NCBI GenBank assembly: GCA_039925145.1
Contig: JBDSZL010000060.1
Span: 1-39,324, forward strand
Reading direction: 5' to 3'
Source of the DNA: JBDSZL01 sp039925145
Lineage (GTDB): Bacteria; Acidobacteriota; Vicinamibacteria; Vicinamibacterales; SCN-69-37
DNA: 39,324 bases
A model generated the notes under the pieces. It was given only the letters and a program-made list of their open reading frames with translations, was not told where the DNA came from and did no database searches. Shown here one piece after another: positions 24,244 through 32,179 of this stretch. Each line of letters opens with the position of its first letter. Position 1 is the stretch's first letter. A program made the translations under genes and the position numbers.

Positions 24244-24900
24244 GTGATCCCGATTCGTGACGTCATTCCCACGCGCACGGCACCCCGCGTCACGATCGCT
24301 CTGATGGCCGTGCACGCCGTTGTCGCGGCCGTGGTTCTGCTCGCGCCCGAAGACACGCGCCGCCTGCTGATTCTCACATATGGGCTCACGCCGGCACAGT
24401 GGGCCTGGCTACCGGCGACGACTGCGACCCTCATGCACGTCGGCACGCTGTCGCTCGCAAGCGATCTGCTGGCGCTCTGGATCTTCGGCAGCACGCTCGA
24501 AGATCGCCTGGGGCACCTCCGCTATCTGACGTTCTATCTCCTGGCGGGCTACGCCGGTGGCGTCGCTGATTGCTGGGCGGCGCCAGGGTCGGCCGCGGTC
24601 GTCGAGGCCGGCAGCGCCGTGGCGGGACTCATCGGCGGATACATGGCGACATTTCCCCGATCGCGCGTGCTCATGCTGGTGCCGCTCTGGCGCTCAGTCG
24701 ACCTGGTTGAAGTGCCGGTGTTCCTGCTGCCAGGATTCTGGCTGCTCGGACAGGCGGTCGCGAGCGTCACATTGTGGGACTTCGCCGCGGACACACGCGG
24801 CAGCATCTGGTCGATTGTCGCCGGCGGAGCCTTTGGCGCCGCCTCGATCTGGGTGTTCCGCCAGCCAGCGCGGCAACGGGTGGAATGGTGGGGCGTGTGA
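24244..24900 (+). CDS. Rhomboid-family pseudoprotease
   Basis: This membrane protein of 218 residues has the rhomboid layout. The helix-2 end and loop are LALWIFGSTLEDRLGHLRYL, helix 4 is EAGSAVAGLIGGYMATFP and RSRVLMLVP follows, all matching active bacterial rhomboids closely. The catalytic residues are gone. The GASG serine region reads VEAGSAVAG, so the serine position is G123. The helix-6 AHIGG region reads IWSIVAGGAFG, so the histidine is missing. The helix-2 HxxxN pair reads SLASD. It should bind transmembrane substrates without cutting them, as animal iRhoms do. GTG 24244 was chosen from the promoter spacing and because residues upstream of it do not look coding. Confidence 0.82.
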   Translation: MIPIRDVIPTRTAPRVTIALMAVHAVVAAVVLLAPEDTRRLLILTYGLTPAQWAWLPATTATLMHVGTLSLASDLLALWIFGSTLEDRLGHLRYLTFYLLAGYAGGVADCWAAPGSAAVVEAGSAVAGLIGGYMATFPRSRVLMLVPLWRSVDLVEVPVFLLPGFWLLGQAVASVTLWDFAADTRGSIWSIVAGGAFGAASIWVFRQPARQRVEWWGV

Positions 24901-24910
24901 CGATAGCGCG

Positions 24911-25927
24911 TCAGTTGCCCGGCGTCCTGCGGCGAACGTCGCGTGACACCGTTGCCAGCTCGAGCGCCAGCCGCTCGAATTCCTTATCGAATTCGTCGGG
25001 CTGAATCGTCCCGCGACGCCGACGCAGATCGTCGATCTGCTCGGTGAGCTCCTGCTGCCGCTTGAGCAGACGCTGCGTCTCCGGATCGCTGGATGTGGGA
25101 GCCCCAACGCCATTGAAGTACGTCAGCGCCGCCAGCGCGCCATCGGGGCCGGTGGTGACCGTGGCGTCGCGGCCGGCGCCATCGCCGTTGTCGTCGAGTA
25201 CCGCGACCTCGGTGGCCATCAAGCCCTTCTGCTCGTAGTACTGCTTGACCGCGCGCGAAGCATGGCTGAACGCTTCGAGCAGTGAGATGCGGCCGTCCTT
25301 GTCGAGATCGGCTGTGTCATCTGTAAATGCGGCGATGAACTGCTGAGGGAAATTGGTCGCGAAGCGCTGCGCAGGGCTGTTGGTCGCCGTGATGACCACC
25401 CGGCCTGGTGCGGCCAGCCCTTTCATATACGGGAAACTTGCAGCCGTCGTGTCGACGATGGCAAGCCGTCCCTTGATGGGCTGAAGTGCGTCCTTCCACT
25501 GCGTCACCGTGAGATCCGGGCCTATGAGGTTGAATTTCGCATCAGCCGCGTCGGTGCTCCCATGGCCGATCAGAACCACGATCAACTGGTCGGCCGGCGC
25601 CATGGCGCGGCTGAGTCGCACGAGCGTGGCCTTGACGCTCTCGGCAGTCGCGCGCTCTTCGCCGGTCTGCGGCTGCTCGGCAAGCACGGTGAGGTGGGCC
25701 GCGTCGTACTTGAACCGGTCACGCAGCACCGCGCAGAGGCTGTCGAGCCACCCGCGATGGAGCGTCGCGTACTGCTCCTCTCCCGATGCGCCCTGGACGA
25801 CGAGCGCGTAGCGTCCACCCTGAGCGGTCGCCAGACTGGGAGAGGTCGCGAGGAGCGACGCGGCTGTCGCGGCCAGAATCAACGCGCGAGCGATGTTGGG
25901 TCGTGTCATGAGCGTGAGAGGAGTCAT
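24911..25927 (-). CDS. Secreted C13/caspase-like protein lacking the catalytic cysteine
   Basis: This is a 338-residue exported protein (signal peptide ALILAATAASLLATSPSLATA). The caspase-fold core resembles legumain-type C13 proteins: YALVVQGASGEEQY, then LIVVLIGHGSTD with H122. The segment that should carry the nucleophile reads LAIVDTTAASFPYM (157-169), with Thr, Ala and Ser but no Cys; the only cysteine is C65. ADLDKDGRISLLEAF is an EF-hand-like, probably calcium-binding loop. The C-terminus (about 285-330) is a predicted coiled coil. ATG 25927 overlaps the stop of the TPR protease by 4 nt, so it is the last gene of that operon. Confidence 0.72.
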   Translation of the reverse strand: MTPLTLMTRPNIARALILAATAASLLATSPSLATAQGGRYALVVQGASGEEQYATLHRGWLDSLCAVLRDRFKYDAAHLTVLAEQPQTGEERATAESVKATLVRLSRAMAPADQLIVVLIGHGSTDAADAKFNLIGPDLTVTQWKDALQPIKGRLAIVDTTAASFPYMKGLAAPGRVVITATNSPAQRFATNFPQQFIAAFTDDTADLDKDGRISLLEAFSHASRAVKQYYEQKGLMATEVAVLDDNGDGAGRDATVTTGPDGALAALTYFNGVGAPTSSDPETQRLLKRQQELTEQIDDLRRRRGTIQPDEFDKEFERLALELATVSRDVRRRTPGN

Positions 25928-28422
25928 CGCGGACTGGCCGCCAGCAGCACGTCCTGGGCCCGGGCAAACGTTGGCGCCGTCTTGAGCGCGGTGAGCGCCT
26001 CGGTCCGGGCCTCGGCCGTACGTCCCAGCTTCAGTAACGCTTCTGCGGCATCCGTGTGCGCCTCGGCCGCATTCACTGGACCGAGGGCCAGCGCCGCCTG
26101 AAACTCGATGAGCGCGGGCGCCGCATCGCCCTTCGCAAGAAGCCGGCGCCCCAGGCCGCCGTGGATGGCCGCGTCGAATGGATCGAGGTCGGCGACCAGC
26201 CGCAGCGCAAAGTCTTCGTCATCGGGCGTCTGCGTCGCCGCGGCCAGCTCCGCCAGGCGCCGCGCCGCCGCGACATTTGTATGGTCGTACTCGAGCAAGG
26301 CGCGCCATTCGCGGCGCGCCTTGGCGAGATCCTTTTGCGACTCGGCAATGCGCGCGAGGAGCGCATGCGGGCTGCTGTCGCCGCTCGCCTGCGGTGCGAG
26401 GGCGGCGGCCCGTTCGAGCGGCGCGCGCGCCTCGTCGAGCTGGTCCGCCCGGACGAGCGCCTGTCCGAGGGCGAGCTGGCTCGGAAAGTTGCCCGGTGCG
26501 CCTTTGGCCCTGGCCTCCAGGGCCGCCAGGTCACTGACAACGATGGGCGCTCCAGGGCTGCGCAGCGCCTCGGCCAATGCACCGTACCGCTGCTTCACAA
26601 ACGCCTGGAACGACGTCTCCACTTCGTCGAGGCTCTGGCCGAACCCCTTGGTGAAGGCGTCGAGGTCCTTCGCACCGCCGGCATAAGCGAGCAGCAGCGT
26701 GCGCAGACCGGCTTCGCCCTTCAATGCCACCAGGTGTTCGACGACGAGCGAGGCCTCGAAGTAGGCGAGCGACAGACTCTCGGGGTGCTTGAAGGCCTCG
26801 GGCAGTTTCTTGAGCCCGAAGTTCTTGCCGGCACCCAGCTCGCGCGCATATTCGAGTGTGAGCTCGCGCCCCCACGCGGCCTGCCGCCGATGTTCTTCGT
26901 AGGCCGAAATACCCTCGGTCAACCACCGGGGCACGCGGTACTCCGACAGCTGCAGGCTGAACACGTGCGCCAGCTCGTGCCAGAGCGTGGCCTGCCAGCT
27001 GAAATCTCCGGGGGGCCGCGCCCGGGGCGAGTCCATCGTCACGACCCGGCCGAAGCAGGCGCCAAGTGCGCCGACCAGACCGGGAAGCCCGAGCGTCCGA
27101 ACCGCGAAGTCGTCGTGCGTGGGAAACACTTCGACGAGGATGGGGCCGCGAGGTTTGATGCCGTAGCGCTCGCTGAACTGGCGGTACGCTTCGTCGGCCA
27201 GCGGCAGCGCATATGTCCTCAGGACGGCCGTTTCCTCCTTGGCAAACTTGAAGAGGAACTCGCCGTGCGGGACGATCTCGAACGTCTTCAGGTGGTCGAG
27301 CAGGTCGAGCAGGTTCTTGGTGACGCCGGAGCCTTTATCGAGCTCCCACGACGCGTCGAGTGCCGCACGCGCACCGGCCTCGTCGCCCGTGCGCATCAGA
27401 TGGAGCCCGAGATCGAACTGCGCGAGCGGGTCGGCCGCATCGATGGCTACCGCCTTGCGGGCCAGCTCCGCCGCATCGTCGAATCGATAGGCGCGTGCGG
27501 CCTGTTCGCTGGCGAGACGGTATCCGAGGGCAGAGGTGGGATTGAGCTCGCGGACCTTAACGACGGCCAATTCCACGCCGGCCATTCCCGCGTCTTTATA
27601 GGCGACGGCCGCGCGCAGGGCGGCCTCTTCGATAGAGTTCGGCTTTACCTTTGCCAGCTGGTCGAGCGCCGCGAGGGCCGCCGCCGAGTCGTCGCCCTCG
27701 AGCTGCTGCTCGGCCGACAGCAACGCCACGCCTGGGTGGTTCGGAGCCAGCGTTCGCGCCTGATCGAGCGCCTTGCGCGATGCCTCCGGGTTTTCGTCTT
27801 CGAGCGCGCGTGACAGCCCGAGCAGTGCCGGTACCCACTTGTCGTCGAGCTCGAGCGCCTTCGTGTAGCTCACCACGGCGTCGCCTGGTTGATGGTGCTC
27901 GAGGAACAGATCTCCCCATTCGGCTTGTACCTCTGCCCGCGGCACGTCGGCAATGCGCTGATACGCGTCGTTGGCGAGGAGGAACTCGCGGGCGGCGCGC
28001 GCGGCGCGCGCCAGCCGCAGGTAGTCGTCTGGCCCGGCAAATGTGCGGACGGCGATGAGCGTCTCGAGCCGGCGGCGTCCGGCGGCGGCCTGGCCCGTCC
28101 GCAGCTCGAGCAGCGCGAGCTCCAGCGCGGCATCACCCATCGGGGTGCGTTCGGCGAGCGGCAGCAGCTTCGTGTGCGCGTCCGCGTCCTTGCCTTCGAA
28201 CAGATCGACGAGGGCAAGGCTCAGGGAGCGGGCGGGCTCGGGCGACGCCGGTGCGAGGCGGCGCGCCTCCTCGAGGTCGCCGTGTCCAAGCGCCACGCGC
28301 ACCTGACGTAGTGGATTGGCGGCGACGCCCCCGCGGCCCTGCGCTCCCATCGAGACCACAGCGAGCCCCAACGCCAGCGAGAGCAGGCCCCAGCGAGTGA
28401 TGATCGAAACCCGCCTCTGCAT
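25924..28422 (-). CDS. TPR protein with an MA-type zinc metalloprotease domain
   Basis: This large exported protein of 832 residues has a signal peptide (WGLLSLALGLAVVSMGAQ). TPR repeats run from about 40 to 375. A gluzincin-type protease domain follows, with HELAH at 482-486 in ATLWHELAHVFSL and the third ligand E503 in WLTEGISAYEE. More TPR repeats run from about 645 to 825. The peptide-binding TPRs on both sides suggest recognition of a protein partner or lipoprotein at the envelope. It starts 9 bp after the ICMT gene and is coupled to the C13-like gene downstream. The active site looks intact. Confidence 0.85.
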   Translation of the reverse strand: MQRRVSIITRWGLLSLALGLAVVSMGAQGRGGVAANPLRQVRVALGHGDLEEARRLAPASPEPARSLSLALVDLFEGKDADAHTKLLPLAERTPMGDAALELALLELRTGQAAAGRRRLETLIAVRTFAGPDDYLRLARAARAAREFLLANDAYQRIADVPRAEVQAEWGDLFLEHHQPGDAVVSYTKALELDDKWVPALLGLSRALEDENPEASRKALDQARTLAPNHPGVALLSAEQQLEGDDSAAALAALDQLAKVKPNSIEEAALRAAVAYKDAGMAGVELAVVKVRELNPTSALGYRLASEQAARAYRFDDAAELARKAVAIDAADPLAQFDLGLHLMRTGDEAGARAALDASWELDKGSGVTKNLLDLLDHLKTFEIVPHGEFLFKFAKEETAVLRTYALPLADEAYRQFSERYGIKPRGPILVEVFPTHDDFAVRTLGLPGLVGALGACFGRVVTMDSPRARPPGDFSWQATLWHELAHVFSLQLSEYRVPRWLTEGISAYEEHRRQAAWGRELTLEYARELGAGKNFGLKKLPEAFKHPESLSLAYFEASLVVEHLVALKGEAGLRTLLLAYAGGAKDLDAFTKGFGQSLDEVETSFQAFVKQRYGALAEALRSPGAPIVVSDLAALEARAKGAPGNFPSQLALGQALVRADQLDEARAPLERAAALAPQASGDSSPHALLARIAESQKDLAKARREWRALLEYDHTNVAAARRLAELAAATQTPDDEDFALRLVADLDPFDAAIHGGLGRRLLAKGDAAPALIEFQAALALGPVNAAEAHTDAAEALLKLGRTAEARTEALTALKTAPTFARAQDVLLAASPR

Positions 28423-28431
28423 CGAGCTTGC

Positions 28432-28998
28432 CTATCCCTTCTGTTGCGACGTCTGCGGAGCCGACGCGGCTGCCGGCGCGGTGGCGGCGAGCACGCGATC
28501 CTCGAACCGGATGCGCGCCCACAGCACCGCGCCAAACGCGGCGGTCATGACTGGTCCCGAGACGATGGCTCCCATCATCATAGCCGTGCTGACCAGCTCG
28601 CCCACCACCGCGACGTAGTTCGGGTGTGAGAGGTATCGGTAGGGACCCTGGGTCACGAGCGGCAGACCGGGCTGGACGATCACGCGAAAGCTCCACCGCG
28701 GCCCAAGACTGGCCATCGCCCAGTACTTCAGCGCCTTGCTCGCGATGAACAGCAGCAGGCCGGATGCCATCCAGGAGGGCCCGCCCACCGTGTCGGTCGT
28801 CGCCTGTGTACGCCACACGCCTTCGATCGCCATGGCCAGGAACGCTGCCGGATAGAGGACGGCCATGGCGCGGTAGACATCGCCGGGCGGCGCAATCGCG
28901 CCGGCGGCGCGCAATGCCCGTTCGTGTCTTCGTGAGACGCGCTGCTCTGCGAGCATCAGTCCGAAGATCGTCGCCGCGATGAATACGGTCGCGGTCAC
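28432..28998 (-). CDS. ICMT/PEMT-type membrane methyltransferase
   Basis: This membrane protein of 188 residues has about five hydrophobic helices. The SAM-binding signature of the isoprenylcysteine carboxyl methyltransferase family is present: LVTQGPYRYLSHPNYVAVVG followed by a C-terminal RIRFEDRVL. In bacteria such proteins often sit beside polyketide or lipid genes and methylate their products. The start is GTG 28998, overlapping the stop of the FAD enzyme by GTGA. The downstream protease gene is only 9 bp away, so it is inside the operon. Confidence 0.83.
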   Translation of the reverse strand: MTATVFIAATIFGLMLAEQRVSRRHERALRAAGAIAPPGDVYRAMAVLYPAAFLAMAIEGVWRTQATTDTVGGPSWMASGLLLFIASKALKYWAMASLGPRWSFRVIVQPGLPLVTQGPYRYLSHPNYVAVVGELVSTAMMMGAIVSGPVMTAAFGAVLWARIRFEDRVLAATAPAAASAPQTSQQKG

Positions 28999-30125
28999 TT
29001 CACGTCTCCGGCGTAGGTGATCGCACGGCGAATGAGCCCTGGAAAGAGCTGGGCACTGCGGCTCGCGAAGTCGACAGCCGAGGGCGAGTCGACCAGACGC
29101 CGCAGGCATCGGTTGAACCGGAGCTTCGCCGACAGGCTGGCGTGCCGCCCGGCTGCAAGGCGTCTGACCGCGTCGCGGTAGTCGCCGCGTTCCAACGTGC
29201 GCAGCACGGACTCGGCAGCGAGCGTGGCGCTCTGGAAGGCCAGATGAAGGCCATCGCCGGTCATTGGATCGATGAAGCCTGCCGCGTCTCCAACAAGGAG
29301 CAGCCCTGGCACGCCCGGCGCCCGCACGTCGGCCGCCAGCGGTCCAAGAACGTGCACTGGCGCGTCGAACGTGGCGCGGCCCAGACGCTCGGCCAGCGTC
29401 GGGTCACGCGCGATCGCATGCTGGACCACCTCGAGTGGCGTCCGTCCGGCCGGCCTTGGCGGCGTGACAAGGCAAACGTTCGTCAGACCGGAGCCAACCG
29501 GTGCCAGACCGAGATACCAGCCCGCCCTGATGTGCATCTCGCCCACATCGCTCATCCCTGCCACGTTCTCGGCGTAGGTACCAAAGGCCCACCTGCGACG
29601 TCGGGGCCGAGTGGATCGGAGGCCGAGCAGCCTGACGAGAATCGACCGACGGCCGTCGGCGGCAATCGTCATGATGGCGGGGATACGAAGTTCGGCACCG
29701 CCGCGTGGCGGCGACAGCACGAGTCCACGCACGAGGCCGCCGGTCGAATCGAGGAGCGGCCGGCGTGCCACGAGACCGCTCTCGAACCGCGCCCCGGCAC
29801 TCACCGCCTGCTGGAGCAGCCAGGTGTCCAGGTCGCGACGCCGGACCGCGAGTCCCGTGACGCCCGGCGCATAGAGACCGGTCACCGAGGCGCTGGGGCC
29901 TGTCACCCGCATCCCGCGCAACGGAAGGGCTTCGGTCAGAGGCCCGTCGCGCAGCCCGAGCGAGGCGAGCAGTCGCACGGCGCCCGGGTTCAACGTGTCG
30001 CCGCAGAGCTTCTCGCGGGGAAACCGCTCGCGATCGATGATGAGGACGCGGGCACCGGCACGCGCGAGCAGGAGCGCCGTCACCGATCCGGCCGGTCCAG
30101 CCCCGGCGATGATCACGTCAATCAT
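28995..30125 (-). CDS. FAD-dependent oxidoreductase, geranylgeranyl-reductase family
   Basis: The 376-residue flavoenzyme starts with the Rossmann dinucleotide loop VIIAGAGPAGSVTALLLARA. The FAD pyrophosphate signature LLVGDAAGFIDPMTGDGLHL comes late. DRERFPREKLCGDTLNPGAV is the family's third conserved stretch. Relatives reduce prenyl chains or hydroxylate lipids and polyketides. It is 41 bp downstream of the ketosynthase and coupled to the ICMT gene, so the substrate is probably a lipid or ketide made by the ketosynthase. Confidence 0.87.
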   Translation of the reverse strand: MIDVIIAGAGPAGSVTALLLARAGARVLIIDRERFPREKLCGDTLNPGAVRLLASLGLRDGPLTEALPLRGMRVTGPSASVTGLYAPGVTGLAVRRRDLDTWLLQQAVSAGARFESGLVARRPLLDSTGGLVRGLVLSPPRGGAELRIPAIMTIAADGRRSILVRLLGLRSTRPRRRRWAFGTYAENVAGMSDVGEMHIRAGWYLGLAPVGSGLTNVCLVTPPRPAGRTPLEVVQHAIARDPTLAERLGRATFDAPVHVLGPLAADVRAPGVPGLLLVGDAAGFIDPMTGDGLHLAFQSATLAAESVLRTLERGDYRDAVRRLAAGRHASLSAKLRFNRCLRRLVDSPSAVDFASRSAQLFPGLIRRAITYAGDVK

Positions 30126-30166
30126 CGTGTGCTCCCGCTCGATGGTGGACGCTCAGCCCGGCACAC

Positions 30167-31429
30167 TCACGCGCGGGTCAGCAGGAGCGCGCTGTTCTTG
30201 GATCCGAAGCCGAGACAATTGCAGAGCGCGGCTTCCACCTGCGCCCGCCGCGCGTGGTTGGGAATCACATCGAGGTCACAATCCGGATCCTGGCGCGTCA
30301 TGTTGATGGTGGGCGGCAGAATGCCGTTCGACAGCGCCAGCGCCGTCGCGACCACTCCAGCCGCGCCGCTCGCACCCTGCGGATGGCCAATCATCGACTT
30401 GATGGAGGAGCCGGCCAGCCGAGAGGAGCCGAAGAGCCGGCGCACGCACCGTGCTTCGACCGCGTCGTTCAACATCGTCGACGTCCCGTGAAAGCTGACG
30501 TATCCAATCGCCTCGAGCGGCAGCCGCGCCCGGCAGACGGCGAGTTGCATGGCCCGCACGATCTCGGTGCCGTCCGGATCCATCTGGACGCGATGGTAGG
30601 CATCGCACGTGGACGCATAGCCGTCGATTCGTGCGTAGATGCGGGCGCCGCGCTCACGGGCGCGATCTTCACGCTCGAGCACCAGCATCCACGCACCCTC
30701 GCCGAGCACGAAGCCGTCTCTGTCGCATTCAAACGGCCGTGAGGCCGCTTCTGGCGTGTCGTTGAATCGTGTGGCCACCACGCGCATGCGCGTGAAGCCG
30801 ACAATCATGCCGGGGGTGACGCACGCGTCGGCGCCCCCGGTAATCACAGCCTCGACCTCGCCGTGGCGGATGAGCGAGGCGGCGTACCCGATGGCATCCG
30901 TGGAGCTCGTGCAGCCGGTCGACAGCACATGACTGATGCCGCGCAGGCCCAGTGCGATCGAGATCTCGCTCGAGACGATACCCACGATGGACACGGGAAT
31001 GGCGTAGGGCGAGACCTTGTGCCAGTCACCGGAATGAAAATCCGCGTACTGGCGTTCAGCAACGTCGATACCGCCTGCACCACTGCCGACGATCACACCA
31101 AGGTCGGGAGTGGCGGGATCGACCCCCGAATCGCGCAGCGCTTCGCGGGCCGCCATGACGGCGATTCGCGAGACCTTGGCGTACCGACGCGGATCGGAGC
31201 GATCGCTCGCTGGCGTGTCCTCGGCGGCCTTCAGATCGGCATCGGCCGCGTCGAGCGCCTCGTCGGGCACGTTGGCCGCGACACGGCAGGTCATCTGCGA
31301 GCTGTCGAACTGTGTGATGGCCCGCGTGCCGCTGACACCATTGCAGATGGAATCCCAGAACAGGCGTCGGCCGACTCCGAACGGCGAGACGACCCCGATC
31401 CCGGTAATCACCACGCGTGGCTGCGGCAT
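30167..31429 (-). CDS. Beta-ketoacyl-ACP synthase (KAS II/FabF-like)
   Basis: This 420-residue condensing enzyme carries a full catalytic triad: C173 in STGCTSSTDAIGYA, H314 in VSFHGTSTMLND and H349 in KSMIGHPQGASGAAG. K344 is also in place. It starts with the family sequence RVVITGIGVVSPFGVG. CTSSTDA in place of the housekeeping CATGTHA, and the lack of fabG, fabD or acpP nearby, mark it as a secondary, probably specialised ketosynthase rather than the housekeeping FabF. It heads the leftward operon. Its ATG is 9 nt from a TATTAT -10 shared with the divergent gene. Confidence 0.9.
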   Translation of the reverse strand: MPQPRVVITGIGVVSPFGVGRRLFWDSICNGVSGTRAITQFDSSQMTCRVAANVPDEALDAADADLKAAEDTPASDRSDPRRYAKVSRIAVMAAREALRDSGVDPATPDLGVIVGSGAGGIDVAERQYADFHSGDWHKVSPYAIPVSIVGIVSSEISIALGLRGISHVLSTGCTSSTDAIGYAASLIRHGEVEAVITGGADACVTPGMIVGFTRMRVVATRFNDTPEAASRPFECDRDGFVLGEGAWMLVLEREDRARERGARIYARIDGYASTCDAYHRVQMDPDGTEIVRAMQLAVCRARLPLEAIGYVSFHGTSTMLNDAVEARCVRRLFGSSRLAGSSIKSMIGHPQGASGAAGVVATALALSNGILPPTINMTRQDPDCDLDVIPNHARRAQVEAALCNCLGFGSKNSALLLTRA

Positions 31430-31437
31430 GCTGTCCC

Positions 31438-31444
31438 TATAATA
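31438..31444. promoter_or_regulatory. Symmetric bidirectional -10 element
   Basis: TATAAT on the plus strand (31438-31443) and TATTAT on the minus strand (31444-31439) overlap in one 7-bp sequence, TATAATA. Each ends exactly 9 nt before its own start codon (ATG 31453 rightward, ATG 31429 leftward). The whole intergenic region is only 23 bp, so both transcripts should be nearly leaderless. No -35 is obvious in either direction. Confidence 0.55.
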
Positions 31445-31452
31445 CGACCCGC

Positions 31453-32178
31453 ATGTCTGTACCCTCGGCCGGCCGCACTGGACGCGCGGTGTCCCTCACC
31501 GGCGGCCTGCTCTTCGTCGTGTCGCTGTTGTACGCCTTGCTTCGCTACGTGAGCGCATTCGGGGTTTCCGCGGGCCCGTGGACCGGTCCGGCGGGCGCGC
31601 ACGCGATTGCCGTCGACGCGGGTCTCTTCGCGGCGTTCGCCTTCCACCACTCGGTGTTCGCCCGCGACCGCGTCAAGGCAGTCGTGGCCCGGCTGGTGAC
31701 AGGCGCCATGGAACGATCGGCCTACGTGTGGATCGCCAGTCTGCTGTTTCTCGCCAACGTCCTGTTCTGGGTGCCCGTGCCTGGGATCGCGTGGCGCGCG
31801 CCGGTCGTCGTCGCCCCATTCTGCTACGCGGTGCAGATTGCCGGGGTGCTGCTGACCGGCTACGCTTCGCAGCAACTGGGCGTCCTCGACCTCGCGGGCA
31901 TCCGGCAGGCGTTTGGTCACGAACGTCCCCCGCGGGAGGGGCTCACGGTTGGCGGCGCGTACAGGCTCGTGCGGCACCCGATCTATTTCGCGTGGCTGCT
32001 GATGGTCTGGCCGTCGCCCGTCATGACCGGATCCCGCCTGCTGTTCGCCATCATGACGACGCTCTATCTCGCGATCGCGGTCCCCTTCGAGGAGCACTCG
32101 CTCCGTCGCGTGTTTGGCGACGCCTACACGGCCTACACGCGGCGCGTGCGCTGGCGCATGCTGCCAGGCGTGTACTAA
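31453..32178 (+). CDS. NnrU/ICMT-like membrane protein, probable methyltransferase
   Basis: This membrane protein of 241 residues has about six hydrophobic helices. The conserved end is VGGAYRLVRHPIYFAWLLMV, then AVPFEEHSLRRVFGDAYTAY, the signature of the PEMT/ICMT superfamily. The front half with AFAFHHSVFARDRVK is NnrU-like. The product is a second membrane methyltransferase type, divergent from the ketosynthase operon that already encodes one. Its TAA is 1 nt before the GTG of the glycosyltransferase, so both are co-translated. Confidence 0.8.
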   Translation: MSVPSAGRTGRAVSLTGGLLFVVSLLYALLRYVSAFGVSAGPWTGPAGAHAIAVDAGLFAAFAFHHSVFARDRVKAVVARLVTGAMERSAYVWIASLLFLANVLFWVPVPGIAWRAPVVVAPFCYAVQIAGVLLTGYASQQLGVLDLAGIRQAFGHERPPREGLTVGGAYRLVRHPIYFAWLLMVWPSPVMTGSRLLFAIMTTLYLAIAVPFEEHSLRRVFGDAYTAYTRRVRWRMLPGVY

Positions 32179-32179
32179 A

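Noticed and set aside
26056..27813. 585-codon plus-strand frame opposite the TPR protease
   Set aside because: Shadow frame; the minus product has HELAH and TPR repeats.
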